A DNA stretch of 64,000 nt from Maea johnstoni (GCA_963942565.1 OZ012700.1:22950813-23014812); one strand, 5' to 3'. Positions 1 through 39,330 are shown, numbered from the stretch's first letter. Notes: generated from the letters alone by a model not told the origin. Numbers and translations are program-made.

Positions 1-332
1 TGAATGAAACGTCTTGTTTTAAGAGAAAATGTTTACTGGACGAAACATTTTGATGAGCTAAGAATTCCCAGATAAAATCTTTGTTCTAGAAATGAAAATA
101 TTTAACTATATAAAATGTTTATGAAGTTTATGAAATGAAAGGTTAAAACTATTTTAATGGGCTTCTTACCGCTTTCAGGTGTAGTTATCTCGCTATTCTA
201 AGCACCACAAAACTTTTTATTTATTTCAAACTACACAAATATGTAATCGGAGTATTATATTTATGCATGTTTGCATGTATATATTTATGTATGTATGATT
301 GTCATCTAAGAATATTACCATTGATATTTTAC
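1..332. other. Presumed intron of the M43-like gene
   Basis: AT-rich sequence downstream of the minus-strand exon. A 28-nt segment with acceptor- and donor-like borders lies near 180-207, but neither of its acceptors gives an open frame in the phase left by the preceding exon, so I do not call it an exon. Confidence 0.4.
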
Positions 333-26404
<26,072 letters not shown>

Positions 26405-26411
26405 TGTAGGT

Positions 26412-27216
26412 CTGAAAAAACATATAAAAAAACGTTCACATATTACCAAGACATGTGATGGAATTGCCATGTTTCTGTATAACCATGAATATTATAGATA
26501 TAATTAGATAAGAAACAAGATGTTTTAAGAGAAATAAATTATAACAATCAGCTTTTAATTCATTTACGCAAATCAGTTGTTTCATACGACTGTGTCTCTT
26601 AATTCATTTCATGGTTGAATAGTAGCCGACGCAAAAATCGAAACTGGGAAGTTGGTCACTGTGTGTACATTTTGTTTTATCTATTTACTTAACTAGAATC
26701 AACCCCAATATTCAAAATATCCGATATATTTTCAATGTCATATTCTAGTATTCACTCCTAACTTAAAATGTACATAATTCAGTATCCTAGGCCTGTTCTT
26801 TTTGTTTGTTGAGTTAGCAGAATCGAAAGATTGCATCAAGACTCATTTTTGAATGAAATTGTACTAAAAAGAAAATGCATATGTGCAAATGATATGCACC
26901 CTCTTTTAATCTTATTTTTAAAGATAATGATTACAATTTAAAGTAGAATTAGAATAATCGAAGTTGATAGACTACGTGTGCACTCAAGATCCAAATAGGT
27001 TAATATCTCTGCTCAGCCACTGAAGCAAGCCGGGGTACTTTTAAACGATAGTGAAAAAATAACTAAAGCTTCAAACTTTCTCCTGGCAAACATAACTTGT
27101 AGTCCTTTTTAGAAGTAACTTAAACTTCAATGACCCGCATCTCCCAAATGTTAAGATATTTCGAAACGGGGTTCTTTATTAACCGATCATGCAAGGGCAC
27201 GCCGGTAACCCATTTT
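26412..27216. other. Non-coding stretch upstream of the M43-like signal exon
   Basis: AT-rich; the promoter and first non-coding exon of the M43-like gene may lie here or further right. At 26699-26716 a minus-strand ATATT-TTG-AATAT hairpin followed by CTAG and T resembles a worn Helitron 3' end. Confidence 0.35.
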
Positions 27217-27852
27217 CAATTGTATTGTATTGCATGTTTATTGACTGTAACTGTTAGTTTACAGAATCATACATATTACAAACGTTATCTATTTAGAACA
27301 ATTAAAACAAAACATAAAAAACAAAAACAAAAGCGTACAAACATGGATTTAACTAAGATACTAAATGACTTCGAAAGAAATGTACACGCGTGCCACAAAA
27401 GAACAAATTAAGCACATATATTTACATATGGTAGCGTCCATCAAAGTATTAACTACATGTACTGAGAGTATTTAGCAATGTATCAATCTACATAACTAAA
27501 ACTCACACTTACACATATCAACACCTGGTCTAGATAATTAATACAACATATTACAGAACTGTCATTATAAACGTTTACTGGATTGCGTTATAGTTAACTG
27601 ACTGGGAGTTTTTTCAGTTTGGATACGTTTCCATAAACGTCGCCTGTACATGCTTGCAATATGTTTACAACTTATCTTCCAAATTTTAATCATTGACTCG
27701 AATGAAACTCCCTCAGGATGTTTCCCCATCAGCACCGTATACAAGTCAGGTGGGTCCTCCAAGACTGCTGAAACATGTATGTCCTCAATTTCTCTGAGTT
27801 CGTTATACATAAGTTTCCTATCATCTTCATGAGTAGGACACTACATAACAAG
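27217..27852 (-). mobile_element. LINE ORF2 C-terminus and 3' UTR, second copy
   Basis: The minus strand encodes HLVM, a stop where Gln stands in the sister copy, CPTHEDDRKL, then LMGKHPEGVSFESMIKIW and MYRRRLWKRI. The 3' end at 27217-27240 is the tail GCAATACAATACAATTG. Same family as 17286-17710/25042-25519. Confidence 0.75.
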
Positions 27853-28170
27853 ATGTTTTGACAACTATAACCATAATTCATCATTACAGATAATTTTCCA
27901 AAAATATTTGAAGAAGGAACGTTAAGACTAAACGAAATAACTGCACTCAGTCAGATATTTCTCAAACTATTGCTTAATAATCAAGATTTGCCTTTATGTA
28001 ATTCAAACCATGTATATGCTCCGGGTGTCAAAAGGTTAATAGGTAGTATAATTAAATTATGGTAACGTCTATAATGACGAACGTTTGGTGTTCCAGTTGC
28101 AACGAAGATGTCTCCCATGGGCAAAATTTGGAATTTCGATTTTCGTTACTTTTTCTGCTATATTGCGGCT

Positions 28171-29047
28171 AAACTATGACTTAAGCCAGCTGTATGTGAT
28201 GGATGAAAGTGAAGTACCAAACGAAGACCACCGCCAAACCAAACCAAGTAACTGGCAACTTTCTCTGATGCCCCAGCTAGGATTATCATCAATTTCAAAC
28301 TTATATTTGAACCCATGGAAGCGAAAAGGCGTTTTTATGAGTACATGCAAGAAGCAAAGTTTCCTTTCTCTTTTGTGTAGACAGCATAAACACACGTTTG
28401 CACACATACATACATACATACATACATACATACACAGATGCATGCATAGATGCATACATACATACATACATACATACATACATACATACATACATACATG
28501 CATACATACACACATACAACATACATACATACACACACACACATGCATGTATCAAAATGATAAATAACAAGTAGCAATCACTCTGTTTACCTGTTTACCT
28601 GTGTGGCCGTAGGGAGTGTCCCGATACTTCTCTAGCAGGAAAAATCGAGGTCCCGTCTACCCAGGGGCGTTCTCGTCAACTGACAGGCTACACCAGATAC
28701 GTATGTGTTGCCGCTTCAATGGCGCAATCACCCCATTCATATTTAAAGAGTCCTTTTTTTCTTTGTTGCCCTCATTTATTCTTTAACTGCAGACAGGCTA
28801 AACTGTGACTTAAGCCAGCTGTATGTGATGGATGAAAGTGAAGTACCAAACGAAGACCACCGCCAAACCAAACCAAGTAACTGGCAACTTTCTCTCATGC
28901 CCCGGCTAGGATTATCATCAATTTCAAACTTATATTTGAACCCATGGAAGCGAAAAGGCGTTTTTATGAGTACATGCAAGAAGCAAAGTTTCCTTTTTCT
29001 TTTGTGTAGACAGCATAAACACACGTTTGCACACATACATACATACA

Positions 29048-29080
<33 letters not shown>

Positions 29081-29119
29081 GCATGCATAGATGCATACAT
29101 ACATACATACATACATACA

Positions 29120-29153
<34 letters not shown>

Positions 29154-29456
29154 CATGCATACATACACACATACAACATACATACATACACACACACACA
29201 TGCATGTATCAAAATGATAAATAACAAGTAGCAATCACTCTGTTTACCTGTTTTACCTGTGTGGCCGTAGGGAGTGTCCCGATACTTCTCTAGCAGGAAA
29301 AATCGAGGTCCCGTCTACCCAGGGGCGTTCTCGTCAACTGACAGGCTACACCAGATACGTATGTGTTGCCGCTTCAATGGCGCAATCACCCCATTCATAT
29401 TTAAAGAGTCCTTTTTTCCTTGGTTGCCCTCATTTATTCTTTAACTGCGGACAGGC
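28171..29456. repeat. 629-bp tandem duplication containing (CATA)n
   Basis: Two nearly identical units (28171-28799 and 28800 to about 29456). Each holds a minus-strand SINE 3' segment (GTTGCCAGTT near 28250 and 28880), a (CATA)n tract (28401-28545 and 29031-29205) and a shared tail ending CATTTATTCTTTAACTGC. His/Tyr/Thr-rich ORFs here are read from the microsatellite. Confidence 0.85.
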
Positions 29457-31102
29457 TTTTGCATTAATGCATATAGTATTTTGTAATTTGACATTGACAC
29501 TAAATTCAAGGTCAAATAATAATCATTTTGAAGTCAAGGTGAAAATCTGTGAGGCGCAAAATCATTGAAAAATGGTTATTTTCTCTTATTCCAGGATAAG
29601 AATATTGAGCACAACCAGGCTTTAGATCTTAAGATATCCCAAAAAGTAATAACGTAGGATATTTAAATTCCAATATGTCCGCCAGTTGCCATGGCAGCCA
29701 GTATGAGAATGTATTCAGGTAACTAAGCTGGTGTTTAACTGTGTGAAAGTAAAGTAACATGGGCCTAGTTAAGTAAGACATCTTGTTCCGCATGCTTTTG
29801 TTTAATTGACAATAGCTTTGGAGGTCAACTTTTGTGTAATAAGCTCTATTTTAAGTACAGCAGCTCCAGGCCGCCATCTTGAAATCAAGTTTAGATGCCA
29901 CCTGATGATAACAGCTATTTCATAATATAATATAATTAAATAATGTAATATTCTATTCAATAGTATTAACAGTTAAGTCAGCTGGTAGTGGAACAGCTGA
30001 AAGGGCACAGTATAACAAAGATAGGAAATATTGGTACACTTTTAAATTGGTTGCCATGGCAACTGGTAGCCATAATGGAATTCAAACTGGCAAATAGTCC
30101 GATCAGAAGAAAGACCTTATTTTAGGAGTAAGTTTGACCTTGAAAATAAACATAACTCAGCATACATCAATGATAAGAATTAGTGTTTGGTATCAAATCT
30201 TTTTTTTATAATTCTCTTGGTCATTTTGAGATGTGTGCATAAGTCACTGCCTCCACCTTTTTCCTCATGACCAGATCAACTGTAAATGTCTAGGCCATGA
30301 ATGAGCAGAGTAAGAGACAATAATAGTTTTGAACAGAAGATCCCCTAGGCTTTCACATAGACTTAGAGGTTTTTGCTCCTTTTCTCTATCAAATTTCACA
30401 AAAACGTGGGTGTTTCAAACATTCATTGTAGGTATATAATGCTAACAGGTTTGTTTGAAATGTTTTATAGCTAAGTTATAGCTAAGATAATGTTATCATC
30501 TTTTTTTCAATTACGGCTTTGCTCAAAGAGAATGGAATTTGAAATTTGGAAAACCTTCTTTTCATTCGTAATATGATTTCCAAAGGAATGGTTTTAAAGT
30601 TTGAACAAGAAAATGTGATACCCTTCCCTGCATATTGATATATCCTCCGCATTTGACAAATTTTAAGATTCCTGGTCCATGATTGTGGAGAGGAACTCAT
30701 CAATCAGAAGACCAGTGTTCAACATATGTGGTAGCCCGCTAAAAACAGGCTGTCGGGCTTGTATATCGTCTGCTACACTAGACCGCCGGGGCTATTCATT
30801 AATCCAGTGGAGTTGATAATTGAAGACATATGTGCCTGCACTACTTAACCTCCTGAGCGATGCTCCGGTAAACAAACCAGCATAATAAAACTAGCACTGA
30901 TAATTCTGATACCAAACATTAACCCTTATCATTGGCTTAAGGTGATAGACGAAAGTTGTTACTGGCATGTGGATAACTGGTGATTAATTCACTTTTCCCC
31001 CAAATTGTCAACAATTGGTTAACAACAATTAAGCATTATAGGCAGAGCGGATTGAATGATGGACCTTTAGCACTTTCAAACATGTAAAGAAGCAGCATTT
31101 AC
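29457..31102. other. Non-coding stretch with worn GGCCGCCAT repeats
   Basis: Diverged relatives of the GGCGGCCAT/TGCCATGGCA units occur near 29680, 29870 and 30055. A short inverted pair (AGCCCG...CGGGCT) lies near 30727-30757. No gene seen. Confidence 0.5.
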
Positions 31103-31130
31103 CTCTTGGAAATTCAATAATATCGACATC
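31103..31130 (-). other. Possible 28-nt microexon
   Basis: The minus strand reads ctttatccccag, then 28 nt encoding DVDIIEFPR, then a gtaaat donor. Border quality is good but a segment this short can arise by chance; no partner exon identified. Confidence 0.2.
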
Positions 31131-31196
31131 CTGGGGATAAAGACAAGAACTTTTGTATGTTTAATTAATGTTAGCATAATCGCATTACATGTATTC

Positions 31197-31216
31197 GGGG
31201 GGGGGGGGGGGGGGGA
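31197..31216 (+). repeat. Poly-G tract
   Basis: An uninterrupted run of about 18-19 G. Similar runs lie near 6000, 15390, 23391, 46974 and 58722. Confidence 0.9.
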
Positions 31217-31533
31217 TTCAATTTGAGATGGACCCTTTGATTTTTTTTATTTTTCAAAACTTTTTTATTCAACCGCATGGAAAGACAGATAGATACATAA
31301 TATTTGTAGTAATCCTTGTGAACGGAGACGCACCTCCAGGATTAGTGCTGATATAAGTTACGATATACTATATTTATATACTTTTAGAAATATGATTGTA
31401 CATACTTGTTATATTGTTTTTAAGTAGGTGAGACATTTTATATACAAAATGGTAATATGTATGTAAATATCAACTGTGTTACAAAATAAAAGAATTGCGA
31501 TTTATAACTACGTTGTTTGTTTATTGTTATAAC

Positions 31534-32274
31534 TCAATCATTCTTGTAATAAATATTCAAGATGTGCCACTTTTTGTCGAATTGATGTTTTTTCCTATTA
31601 GTATATTGAATATACTTTTCTAAGTAGTAGAAGTTTTTGACCTCATTTTTTATGTGAATAAAAACAGGTTTCTTTTCCTTCTTGAATGAATCATATATGA
31701 CTTTTTTAGTAAAACGAATGATTGAGTTTATAATTGGACCATTGTCTAAGTCCCCTAAAAAATTTCTTGAGTCTGTCAAATTATAGTCTAAAAAGCCAAG
31801 TTCTGTCAGCCAATTGTTAACTTCCGTCCATACATGTTGCACTATATTACAATATAGGAGCATATGATCCACACTATCCAAAGATACTTTACAAAATGAG
31901 CACAAAGCAGACGGTTTAATTCCCATTTTATGAAGTTTATCGTTAGTGAAGAATCTTCTATGCAAAGTTCTAAACTGGGTATATTTTAGGTAACAGTCTT
32001 TAAAGGAAGTATGATGAAGATGAAAGGATTTTTGTAATTCAAACTTGTGAATTCTAAATCTGTTTTATTGCTCCATTTATCTGTTAACTCCTCCAATATT
32101 TGGTTACCTTTTGGAAGAAGAGGTTTATAAATATTTGCTACTCCTTTCAAATCAGCAGAGAGGATAGTATTTAAAAAGGAATTTTTCGGTCTTGGTTCAT
32201 GGTAGTCAGGAGTATCTCGCCAATTGAGATATTCATTAATTTTTTTACTGACTCATGAACATGAAACTTGGTAC
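31534..32274 (-). mobile_element. Tx1/L1-group LINE ORF2 C-terminus (broken)
   Basis: The minus strand encodes ADLKGVANIYKPLLPKGNQI and, after one frame change near 32045, LHHTSFKDCYLKYTQFRTLH. HRRFFTNDKLHKMGIKPSAL follows, then the Cys/His knuckle CSFCKVSLDSVDHMLLYCN, WTEVNNWL and EKKPVFIHIKNEVKNFYYLE before the stop at 31534. This is the layout of Tx1-like ORF2 ends. The 5' side runs into the assembly gap. Confidence 0.8.
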
Positions 32275-32474
32275 NNNNNNNNNNNNNNNNNNNNNNNNNN
32301 NNNNNNNNNNNNNNNNNNNNNNNNNNNNNNNNNNNNNNNNNNNNNNNNNNNNNNNNNNNNNNNNNNNNNNNNNNNNNNNNNNNNNNNNNNNNNNNNNNNN
32401 NNNNNNNNNNNNNNNNNNNNNNNNNNNNNNNNNNNNNNNNNNNNNNNNNNNNNNNNNNNNNNNNNNNNNNNNNN
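32275..32474. other. Assembly gap (200 N)
   Basis: Exactly 200 N, probably a fixed-size placeholder. It lies within the Tx1-like LINE and just before a long (AT)n tract. Confidence 0.98.
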
Positions 32475-32549
32475 CCCAAATTCCGCCTTTTAACCAAGCC
32501 GACATTTCATCGTATTGTTTTATATCGGTAAAGGAAAAGTTGCCCTAGT

Positions 32550-32830
<281 letters not shown>

Positions 32831-34499
32831 ATTTATGGGCGTTTTGCTTATCAAGAATGGTAATTCTTAAACTTATATATATATAAGTATATTATGTATA
32901 TTATGCTTAAAATAAAACCACGTTTCCTGTATTATCAAGATAGAATTGAAACCAAATTATTTCTGGGCCGTAGAAAATTTCTTGCATCCCCTAATTTTGC
33001 CGACCAGTTGAGTGCCCTAATTCAGTTAATTCTACAGTCATCTCCTGCTTCCAGAAAGCCTTGATGTTACTCATTTACTTTTACTGTCTCAAACATCAAA
33101 CATCACAAAAACAACCACATTCTGTGCGAGTGGCTCACAGTTATAAAGTTACGCTTTCTCAATCACTCGCCAATGACTTCCCCCAAATTCACAATAATAC
33201 TATTAAATAGTAGTTAAGTTTCCTTGGTTTTTAAACATAATTTTTGACACCTCCTTGCTCCCTATTTCTTTTATTGACGACTTTGCCAGGACAAAGCTGA
33301 CAACACTCACTACTTCAATGCTTGTAAAGTGGAGAGTGGACTCCCATGACCTGCGGACAATCTCGAGGCTTTCTAGTCGCTGAAATTTGCGAGCTGATGA
33401 GCTTAAACATGTTGACAACTTTTCATCACTACTAGTTAGTCATTCTCTTGAAGAAACCCTTGTGATTTGTATTTTTCACTTAATACCACATCCTACGGTC
33501 CTAGTCTCTCTCTCCCAATATAATCTCACTTTGTTATAATCATTCTTTTATAAAACATTTGCTGGCCCAACAGCCATTGTATTTAAAATAAAAAGTTTCA
33601 GTACAATTCATTTAAACTGTTCTTAGATCTATCACATTTTAAGACAAGTTTGAGTTATGAAAATATGGCATGTTAATGGCAATCTCTTGATAAACCAGAA
33701 TACCCAACAAATATCCAAGAAGTATCAAGAATAAGGAATGTATCTAGAAAAGATAGACATTATCAGATGCTTTAAACAGAGAAACAGTTTTACATATTTA
33801 CAATCACAAGAAATTTTCATCAAAATCTAAGACTATCAAGAATAAAACACTTTGTCTCTGAATGTTATGTACACTAATTTTACATTTAAATCTCATGATA
33901 TTTCTAAAAAATCTAGAATCGACTGTCTCATATGAGTAAACCACAAATATGAAGAATGAACCTAAATTGTCTTTCAAATTTATGTACACACATTTTACAT
34001 GCAGATAGCTATAATTCTCACAAGAAAAGGGAAAATTTACATAATCTCCACCCCTACAGAACATGTTCCAGGGGTTCAACCTGGATCGAATTCTATAATA
34101 CACCTTGTTTAGACATGTACTATTGGCAATATCTCATCCTAAATCAATGCTTTCCATTGACACTTTTGTAGCCTTAGTTACATCCTGACTGACAAACCCA
34201 TCTATAATAATCATGTATGGGAAATTAGAAAATCAATATTGAGTGGCATCAGTTTTGCTAGATTTAAAATCTAAAAATTTAACAGTTTTGTAATCTAAAA
34301 GTAATTCTTTAGTGTTTGTAACTATGTATAGTTATGACAGGCATACATCCATTTTTAGATTGGTGTGTCTGATTTATTTGGAAATATTTCAACCAGAATC
34401 ATTCACATGAATGACATGTTGCCAAAATGACTTACTGTATACAGTCTCAATATTGCGACAGTTTACTTTGTACAACCCCAGAATACTCATTTATCAAAC
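32831..34499. other. Non-coding stretch
   Basis: No recognised gene or repeat. A 71-codon minus-strand ORF at 33203-33418 has no motif I recognise and no clear splice context. Confidence 0.4.
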
Positions 34500-34812
34500 A
34501 TGTGGTCTAGGAACTTGGCAAGGATTTTTTAAATGTCCAAACAGCATTCATAAGTTTCTGCCCATCCACATTAAGCTACTTGGCTTTTTCAAATGCTTAT
34601 ACCAACTAGATTTAAAAGTCTATTGTGTCAAAAAGGGCAATTTACACTTCAGCTATGCCCTAGAATGTGGTTTGTTAGGAAAAGGTTTGGGTATTATCCC
34701 AAACTAGTCATAATTAGAACTTCTTCATAAACATATTCACCTCTCTAAAAAGGTTGTATTAGGAAACTGCCTGTTCAAAAGACATTCTGGACGGGTCCTG
34801 GCTTAGTCCCTG
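34500..34812. mobile_element. hAT-like MITE relic, GGTCTTAGCCAG family
   Basis: The right end reads TCCTGGCTTAGTCCCTG; the left end TGGTCTAGGAACTTGGCAAGG is worn. The interior matches 38345-38656 and 58568-58790 (TGTGTCAAAAAGGGCAATTT). No legible target duplication. Confidence 0.55.
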
Positions 34813-34976
34813 ATCTGAGAATTGAGATATATTCATATTTCAGTATTGGGGAACTGCAATGTATCTGTTAGTTATGGAATGGCATTCACATAGAGGTGAT
34901 ACATTCAGATTATTTGTGAGACATTCAGAATATTTGCTTAAAATGTGATATTATGAAGGTCTTGAATATACAATTA

Positions 34977-37900
34977 GTCCAGCGGATAAGGGATAAAATC
35001 GTGCACTTTTTGATAAAAGCACCAAATTTGGTACAGTGGTAGTTTATGCCAAAGTAACTATTTTAAAGATTGGAGGCACTCTGAAAATGCCCTAGGTCAG
35101 CTTTGGCGGCCATTTTTCAAAATGGCCGCCAGAGGTCATTTCCTATGGAGTTAAATGAATTTATATCACCTCAAAACAATTAGCCAATGAACTTCATGCT
35201 CCACCAGAAGTATTACAACCAATTAACACCCAAATACGTACAACGTAATTGACCTCTGGTGACCTATATGAGCGTTCAGGGTCATTTTAGGGTGAAAACG
35301 CATTAAAATGGGCACAAAAATGAATGAGAAACTTTTTTCTTATAGATTTGTCACTCAGATGATATTTGTATTCATTGATTAATTAAAATCAAACTCCGTG
35401 TGTGGTACAGGGTTTCCAAACGCATTGTTATTTGATGACTTCAGGGTCATTTAAAGGGTAAAACCATGTCATAGTTGCCACAAATTGGGAAATATAGGCA
35501 GTTGAATTGTATTTTTTCCCTTGCAGTAGTTTCTGTTTCACCTATCAACTAATCTTAAATATCATGTGTGAACCAGGGTTTCCATTGTGTTAAAATGTGA
35601 TGATTAGATGAGAGCCATTTCAGGGTCATTTTAGGGTAAAACCATGTCATAATTGTCACAAAATGTAAAATCTAGGCATTTGAATTGGACTTTTCCTATT
35701 GCAGTATTTTCTGTTTCACCTATCAACTAATCTTAGATGTCATGTGTGAACCAGGGTTTCCATTGTGTTACCATGTGATGATTTTCAGGGTCATTTTAGG
35801 GTAAAACCTGCCAAAATGACAAGAAAAAGTTGAGCTAAGGCATTGAATTTGTATTTGTTCTGTTTCAATACAGATTAGTCACTCAACAACTAACCTCACC
35901 TATCTTTTGTGAAACAAGGTTTCTAATTGAGTTGTCTAATGATGATTCTAAGGGTCATTTTACAATACTTACTGCAATCATCTATCAACAAAGCTTCTTA
36001 AGTATGTAACAGGGTTTCAATGTATTTGCCGTCATGAGGCTGGGTCATTTTAGGGTAAAAACCTTTGAAATGGTGACAAGTTTTCATAGACTCTTTAATT
36101 TCAAAATGCATTATCAGCATGCAGTAGAGCCACCTGAATCATTTACTTGTCTAACTGGATCAAAATGGCCCATGAATGTTTGGTTTCCTGCACAAAGCTT
36201 GGCATTATAAGTATGGACAGGGACTACCTCTTGACGTTGTAAAAGACATCCGCCTGTTTAGGTGTAATTTCAAGCATGCAATAGATCAAGGATCCCTACA
36301 TACAAAATTTGTTTCAACCAATTATATGCATATAAAATATTGGATTAAATATTCAGCTCTCATGTGTTTGAAAATAATAGCAAAGTATCCTTAAAACACT
36401 TGGTAGCTTAAGTTATATCAATTAAGTTGTACCCAACTCAATTAAAATTCTACCATCATGTTAGGCTGAAGTGCTGCTGAAAACAGTGTATGCCAAGAAT
36501 ACACTTATTGTGATACTTTCGGGATTGATAGTCAACCAACTCTCAATAGACTCATATCATAGCCTGTTCACCATAACTATTATTTTAGAAAAGAGTGGTT
36601 AAAAAAGGTGGCATGGCATGTCCCAAAAATCTGCGATTCAATTGTAAGTCTGAATGTTAATTAAAGAAACATATATTTTAGAGAAGATAACATGATTAAA
36701 ATGTAGGCTTAATTCGTCTTGACTTATGCTGCATAAATTATGCACATTATAAGTTAAGAATGATATTATCTAACTTGAATTGATTTATTAACCCTACTTG
36801 CCATATAATCATTTGTCAAAAATATTGAAATGCCAATAGCAGATAAAATAATTACAGGGATAGTAAACATGATTGAGTTGCATTGCCAACTGTAGTCTTC
36901 GCTAGTTATTTAAATCTTAAAACAGCACAATTTCAAAATACCCTCAGTTGTATGGGATGTTGGTCCTTTCCTAATGTAGTATCTGTCAAAAATTGCTTAT
37001 TATTTAAATAGCACACGCAACAGCGTGTGTTATTTAATTCAATAACACACGCTACTAGTTCAACATTGATACTTTGTGTTTGATGTGGCATGCACCATCT
37101 CTTTACCAGTTCCTCTATGTGAATTTGTCACAGTGCATGCATGCCATTTTTGGGTCTCCTGCTGGACCAGCAGAAGATCTCTTGTGTTTACCGCAAAATA
37201 TGCAAGAAAAATGTCCGTTTTGAATGCCTTCTAGGTACTTTTAGAAATGAACAAATTCTTCACTTTTGGTACCAACATTTAGGGAAGCTTCTCAATTTTG
37301 AGGTATTTGCCCTGGCGTTATGTTTCGCTGATGTTTATTTTGAGTTATACAAATTCAATGCCTCGACTCTGCTAGATTAGTTGATAGGTGAACCAGAAGA
37401 TCTTACAAGGGGTAAATACAATTCAAATGCCTAAATTTTACATTTTATGGCTATTATGACATTTTTTTTACCCTGAAATGGCCCTGAGAATCATCACTTG
37501 GTAACCCAACGGAAACCCTGGTTCACACATGATTTTTAAGATTAGTTGATAGGTGAAACAGAAAATACTGCAAGAGAAAAGATACAATTCAAATGCCTAG
37601 ATTTTACATTATGTGGCCATTATGACATGATTTTACCCTAAAATGACCCTGAAATGGCCCTGAAAATCATCACATGGTAACACAATGGAAACCCTGGTTC
37701 ACAGATGACATTTAAGATAAGTTGATAGGAGAACCAGAAACTGCTGCAAGGGAAAAAATACATTTCAAATGCCTAAATTTTACATTTTATGGCAATTTTG
37801 ACATGATTTTACCCTAAAATGACCCTGAAGTCATCAAATAACAATGCGTTTGGAAACCCTGTACCACACACGGAGCTTGATTTTAATCAATCGATGAATA

Positions 37901-38304
37901 CAAATATCATCTGAGTGATTAAATTTATAAGAAAAAACTTTCTCATTCATTTTTGTGCCCATTTTGATGCGTTTTAACCCTAAAATGACCCTGAACGCTC
38001 ATATAGGTAACTAAGAGGTCAATTACGTTGTACGTAGATAAGTGTTAATTGATTGTGATACTTCTGGTAGAACATGAAGTTCATTGGCTAATTGTTTTGA
38101 GGTGATATAAATTCATTTAACTCCATAGGAAATGACCTCTGGCGGCCATTTTGAAAAACGGCCGCCAAAGTTGACCTAGGGCATTTTCAGAGTGCCTCCA
38201 ATCTTTAAAATAGTTACTTTGGCATAAACTACCACTGTACCAAATTTGGTGCTTTTATCGCAAAGTGCACGATTCCACCCAAAATTGTCCCTTATCCGCT
38301 GGAC
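34977..38304. mobile_element. 3.3-kb foldback element with tandem-repeat arms
   Basis: Ends GTCCAGCGGATAAGGG and CCCTTATCCGCTGGAC next to TA dinucleotides (34975-34976 and 38305-38306). The left arm (to about 36060) and right arm (from about 37380) are inverted copies. Each begins with a unique block containing AAATCGTGCACTTT and GGCGGCCATTTTNAAAA and continues as units of about 165-180 bp (CAGGGTTTCC, CAGGGTCATTTTAGGGTAAA). The central 1.3 kb has no transposase-like ORF and holds a hairpin AATAGCACACGC/GCGTGTGTTATT near 37010-37035. Non-autonomous. Confidence 0.85.
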
Positions 38305-38344
38305 TAAATCATGTGCTGCGGTGTAAAATCTCTTCAGGTACATG

Positions 38345-38656
38345 CAGGGACTTAGCCAGGACCCGTCCTGCCTGTCTTTTGGAAAGGCATTTCCCCGAAA
38401 ACCTTCTTTTTGGACAGGAAAAAATTTCTATGAAGAATTTTTCATTTTGACTTTTGGGGGGTAATAACTAAATATTGTTATAACAAACCCATCTTCTATG
38501 ACATGGTTGATGTGTAAATTACCCCTTTGACACAATAGGCTATTAAATGTAGTTGGTATGAGGATTTGAAGTAGCTGATTAGCTAAATCTGGACAGGCAG
38601 AAATTTTAGAATTGTTGTTTTGGACAGGCATTTTTGAAATCCTGCCTAAGACCCTG
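38345..38656. mobile_element. hAT-like MITE with perfect 8-bp target duplication
   Basis: 312 bp, ends CAGGGACTTAGCCAGGA and TCCTGCCTAAGACCCTG, flanked on both sides by GGTACATG. CAGGG ends with 8-bp duplications are typical of hAT. No ORF. Confidence 0.85.
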
Positions 38657-38944
38657 GGTACATGTACTAGCTTGGTTGTCAAAATGACTCCCAAACAGTT
38701 GGCTAAGGCACTGAGTTGTGTTTTAAAAGTTCTTGAACAAGTTTGACAGCAGAACAGCTCAGCTAGTACTAACTCATTTGCATCTGACTTGCATTAGTGC
38801 TCTGACAACTTTAACTGCGAATCATCAAATTGAATTAAATCTAATAAACATTTGAATAGTGGTGACTAAAAGCAATTTGGGAAAAACACTAGTCTAAATG
38901 CATGGCTTTGTTGTGTGTCAGTCGCTCTGTGCATTCCAGATGTA

Positions 38945-39330
38945 AATGGGTTAACCCTTATGCTGCTGGTGACTAATTTGGCCAATACAGAATGATGCAA
39001 AAAAATTGAAAATGACTGAAACCCTGGATCATGGTTACTAATCTCAGGGTCTGACACTTAGATTTCAGGCTAGGGGCCCGCAAAGGTCCTTTGATAAGTT
39101 TAACGGGATTTCTGTATCATTATATATACTATTTCGGGCCCCTAGTCTGAAAAATCTAGGGGTCCACAGCAAAATCTAGGGGCATATGCCCCTGGGCCCC
39201 TGGGAATGTCGAACCCTGAATCTAAGAGAACTCTGTGAGACCTATCCAATGAATACCAACATGACAGGGTTAAGACAGTTTTCAAAAATCTCTGCTTTGG
39301 ACGAAAGTGGTCTCAGCATTGGAAGGGTTG
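38945..39330 (+). repeat. Dispersed repeat R1, copy 2 (split by a MITE)
   Basis: Reads GACTAATTTGGCCAATAC...GACTGAAACCCTGG, is split at AATCT by 39045-39218, then continues CAATGAATACCAACA...CAGCATTGGAAGGGTTG. Collinear with 59590-59815. Confidence 0.75.
39045..39218. mobile_element. 174-bp MITE, 5-bp target duplication AATCT
   Basis: Ends CAGGGTCTGACACTTAG and GGGAATGTCGAACCCTG, flanked by AATCT at 39040-39044 and 39219-39223. The core holds repeats of CTAGGGG/GGGCCCCTAG. The R1 copy near 59690 has no insert at this point. Confidence 0.8.

Noticed and set aside
28174-29234. Cys/Val/Tyr-rich and His/Thr/Tyr-rich ORFs
   Set aside because: They are translations of the (CATA)n microsatellites on either strand.
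32171-32548. ORFs crossing the N run
   Set aside because: They consist mostly of unknown residues from the assembly gap.
37005-37075. Hairpin AATAGCACACGC/GCGTGTGTTATT as a terminator
   Set aside because: It lies inside the centre of a non-coding foldback element in a eukaryotic genome; better read as part of that element.
36176-37380. ORFs in the centre of the 34977-38304 element
   Set aside because: Short, without transposase motifs, and rich in codons expected from AT-rich DNA.
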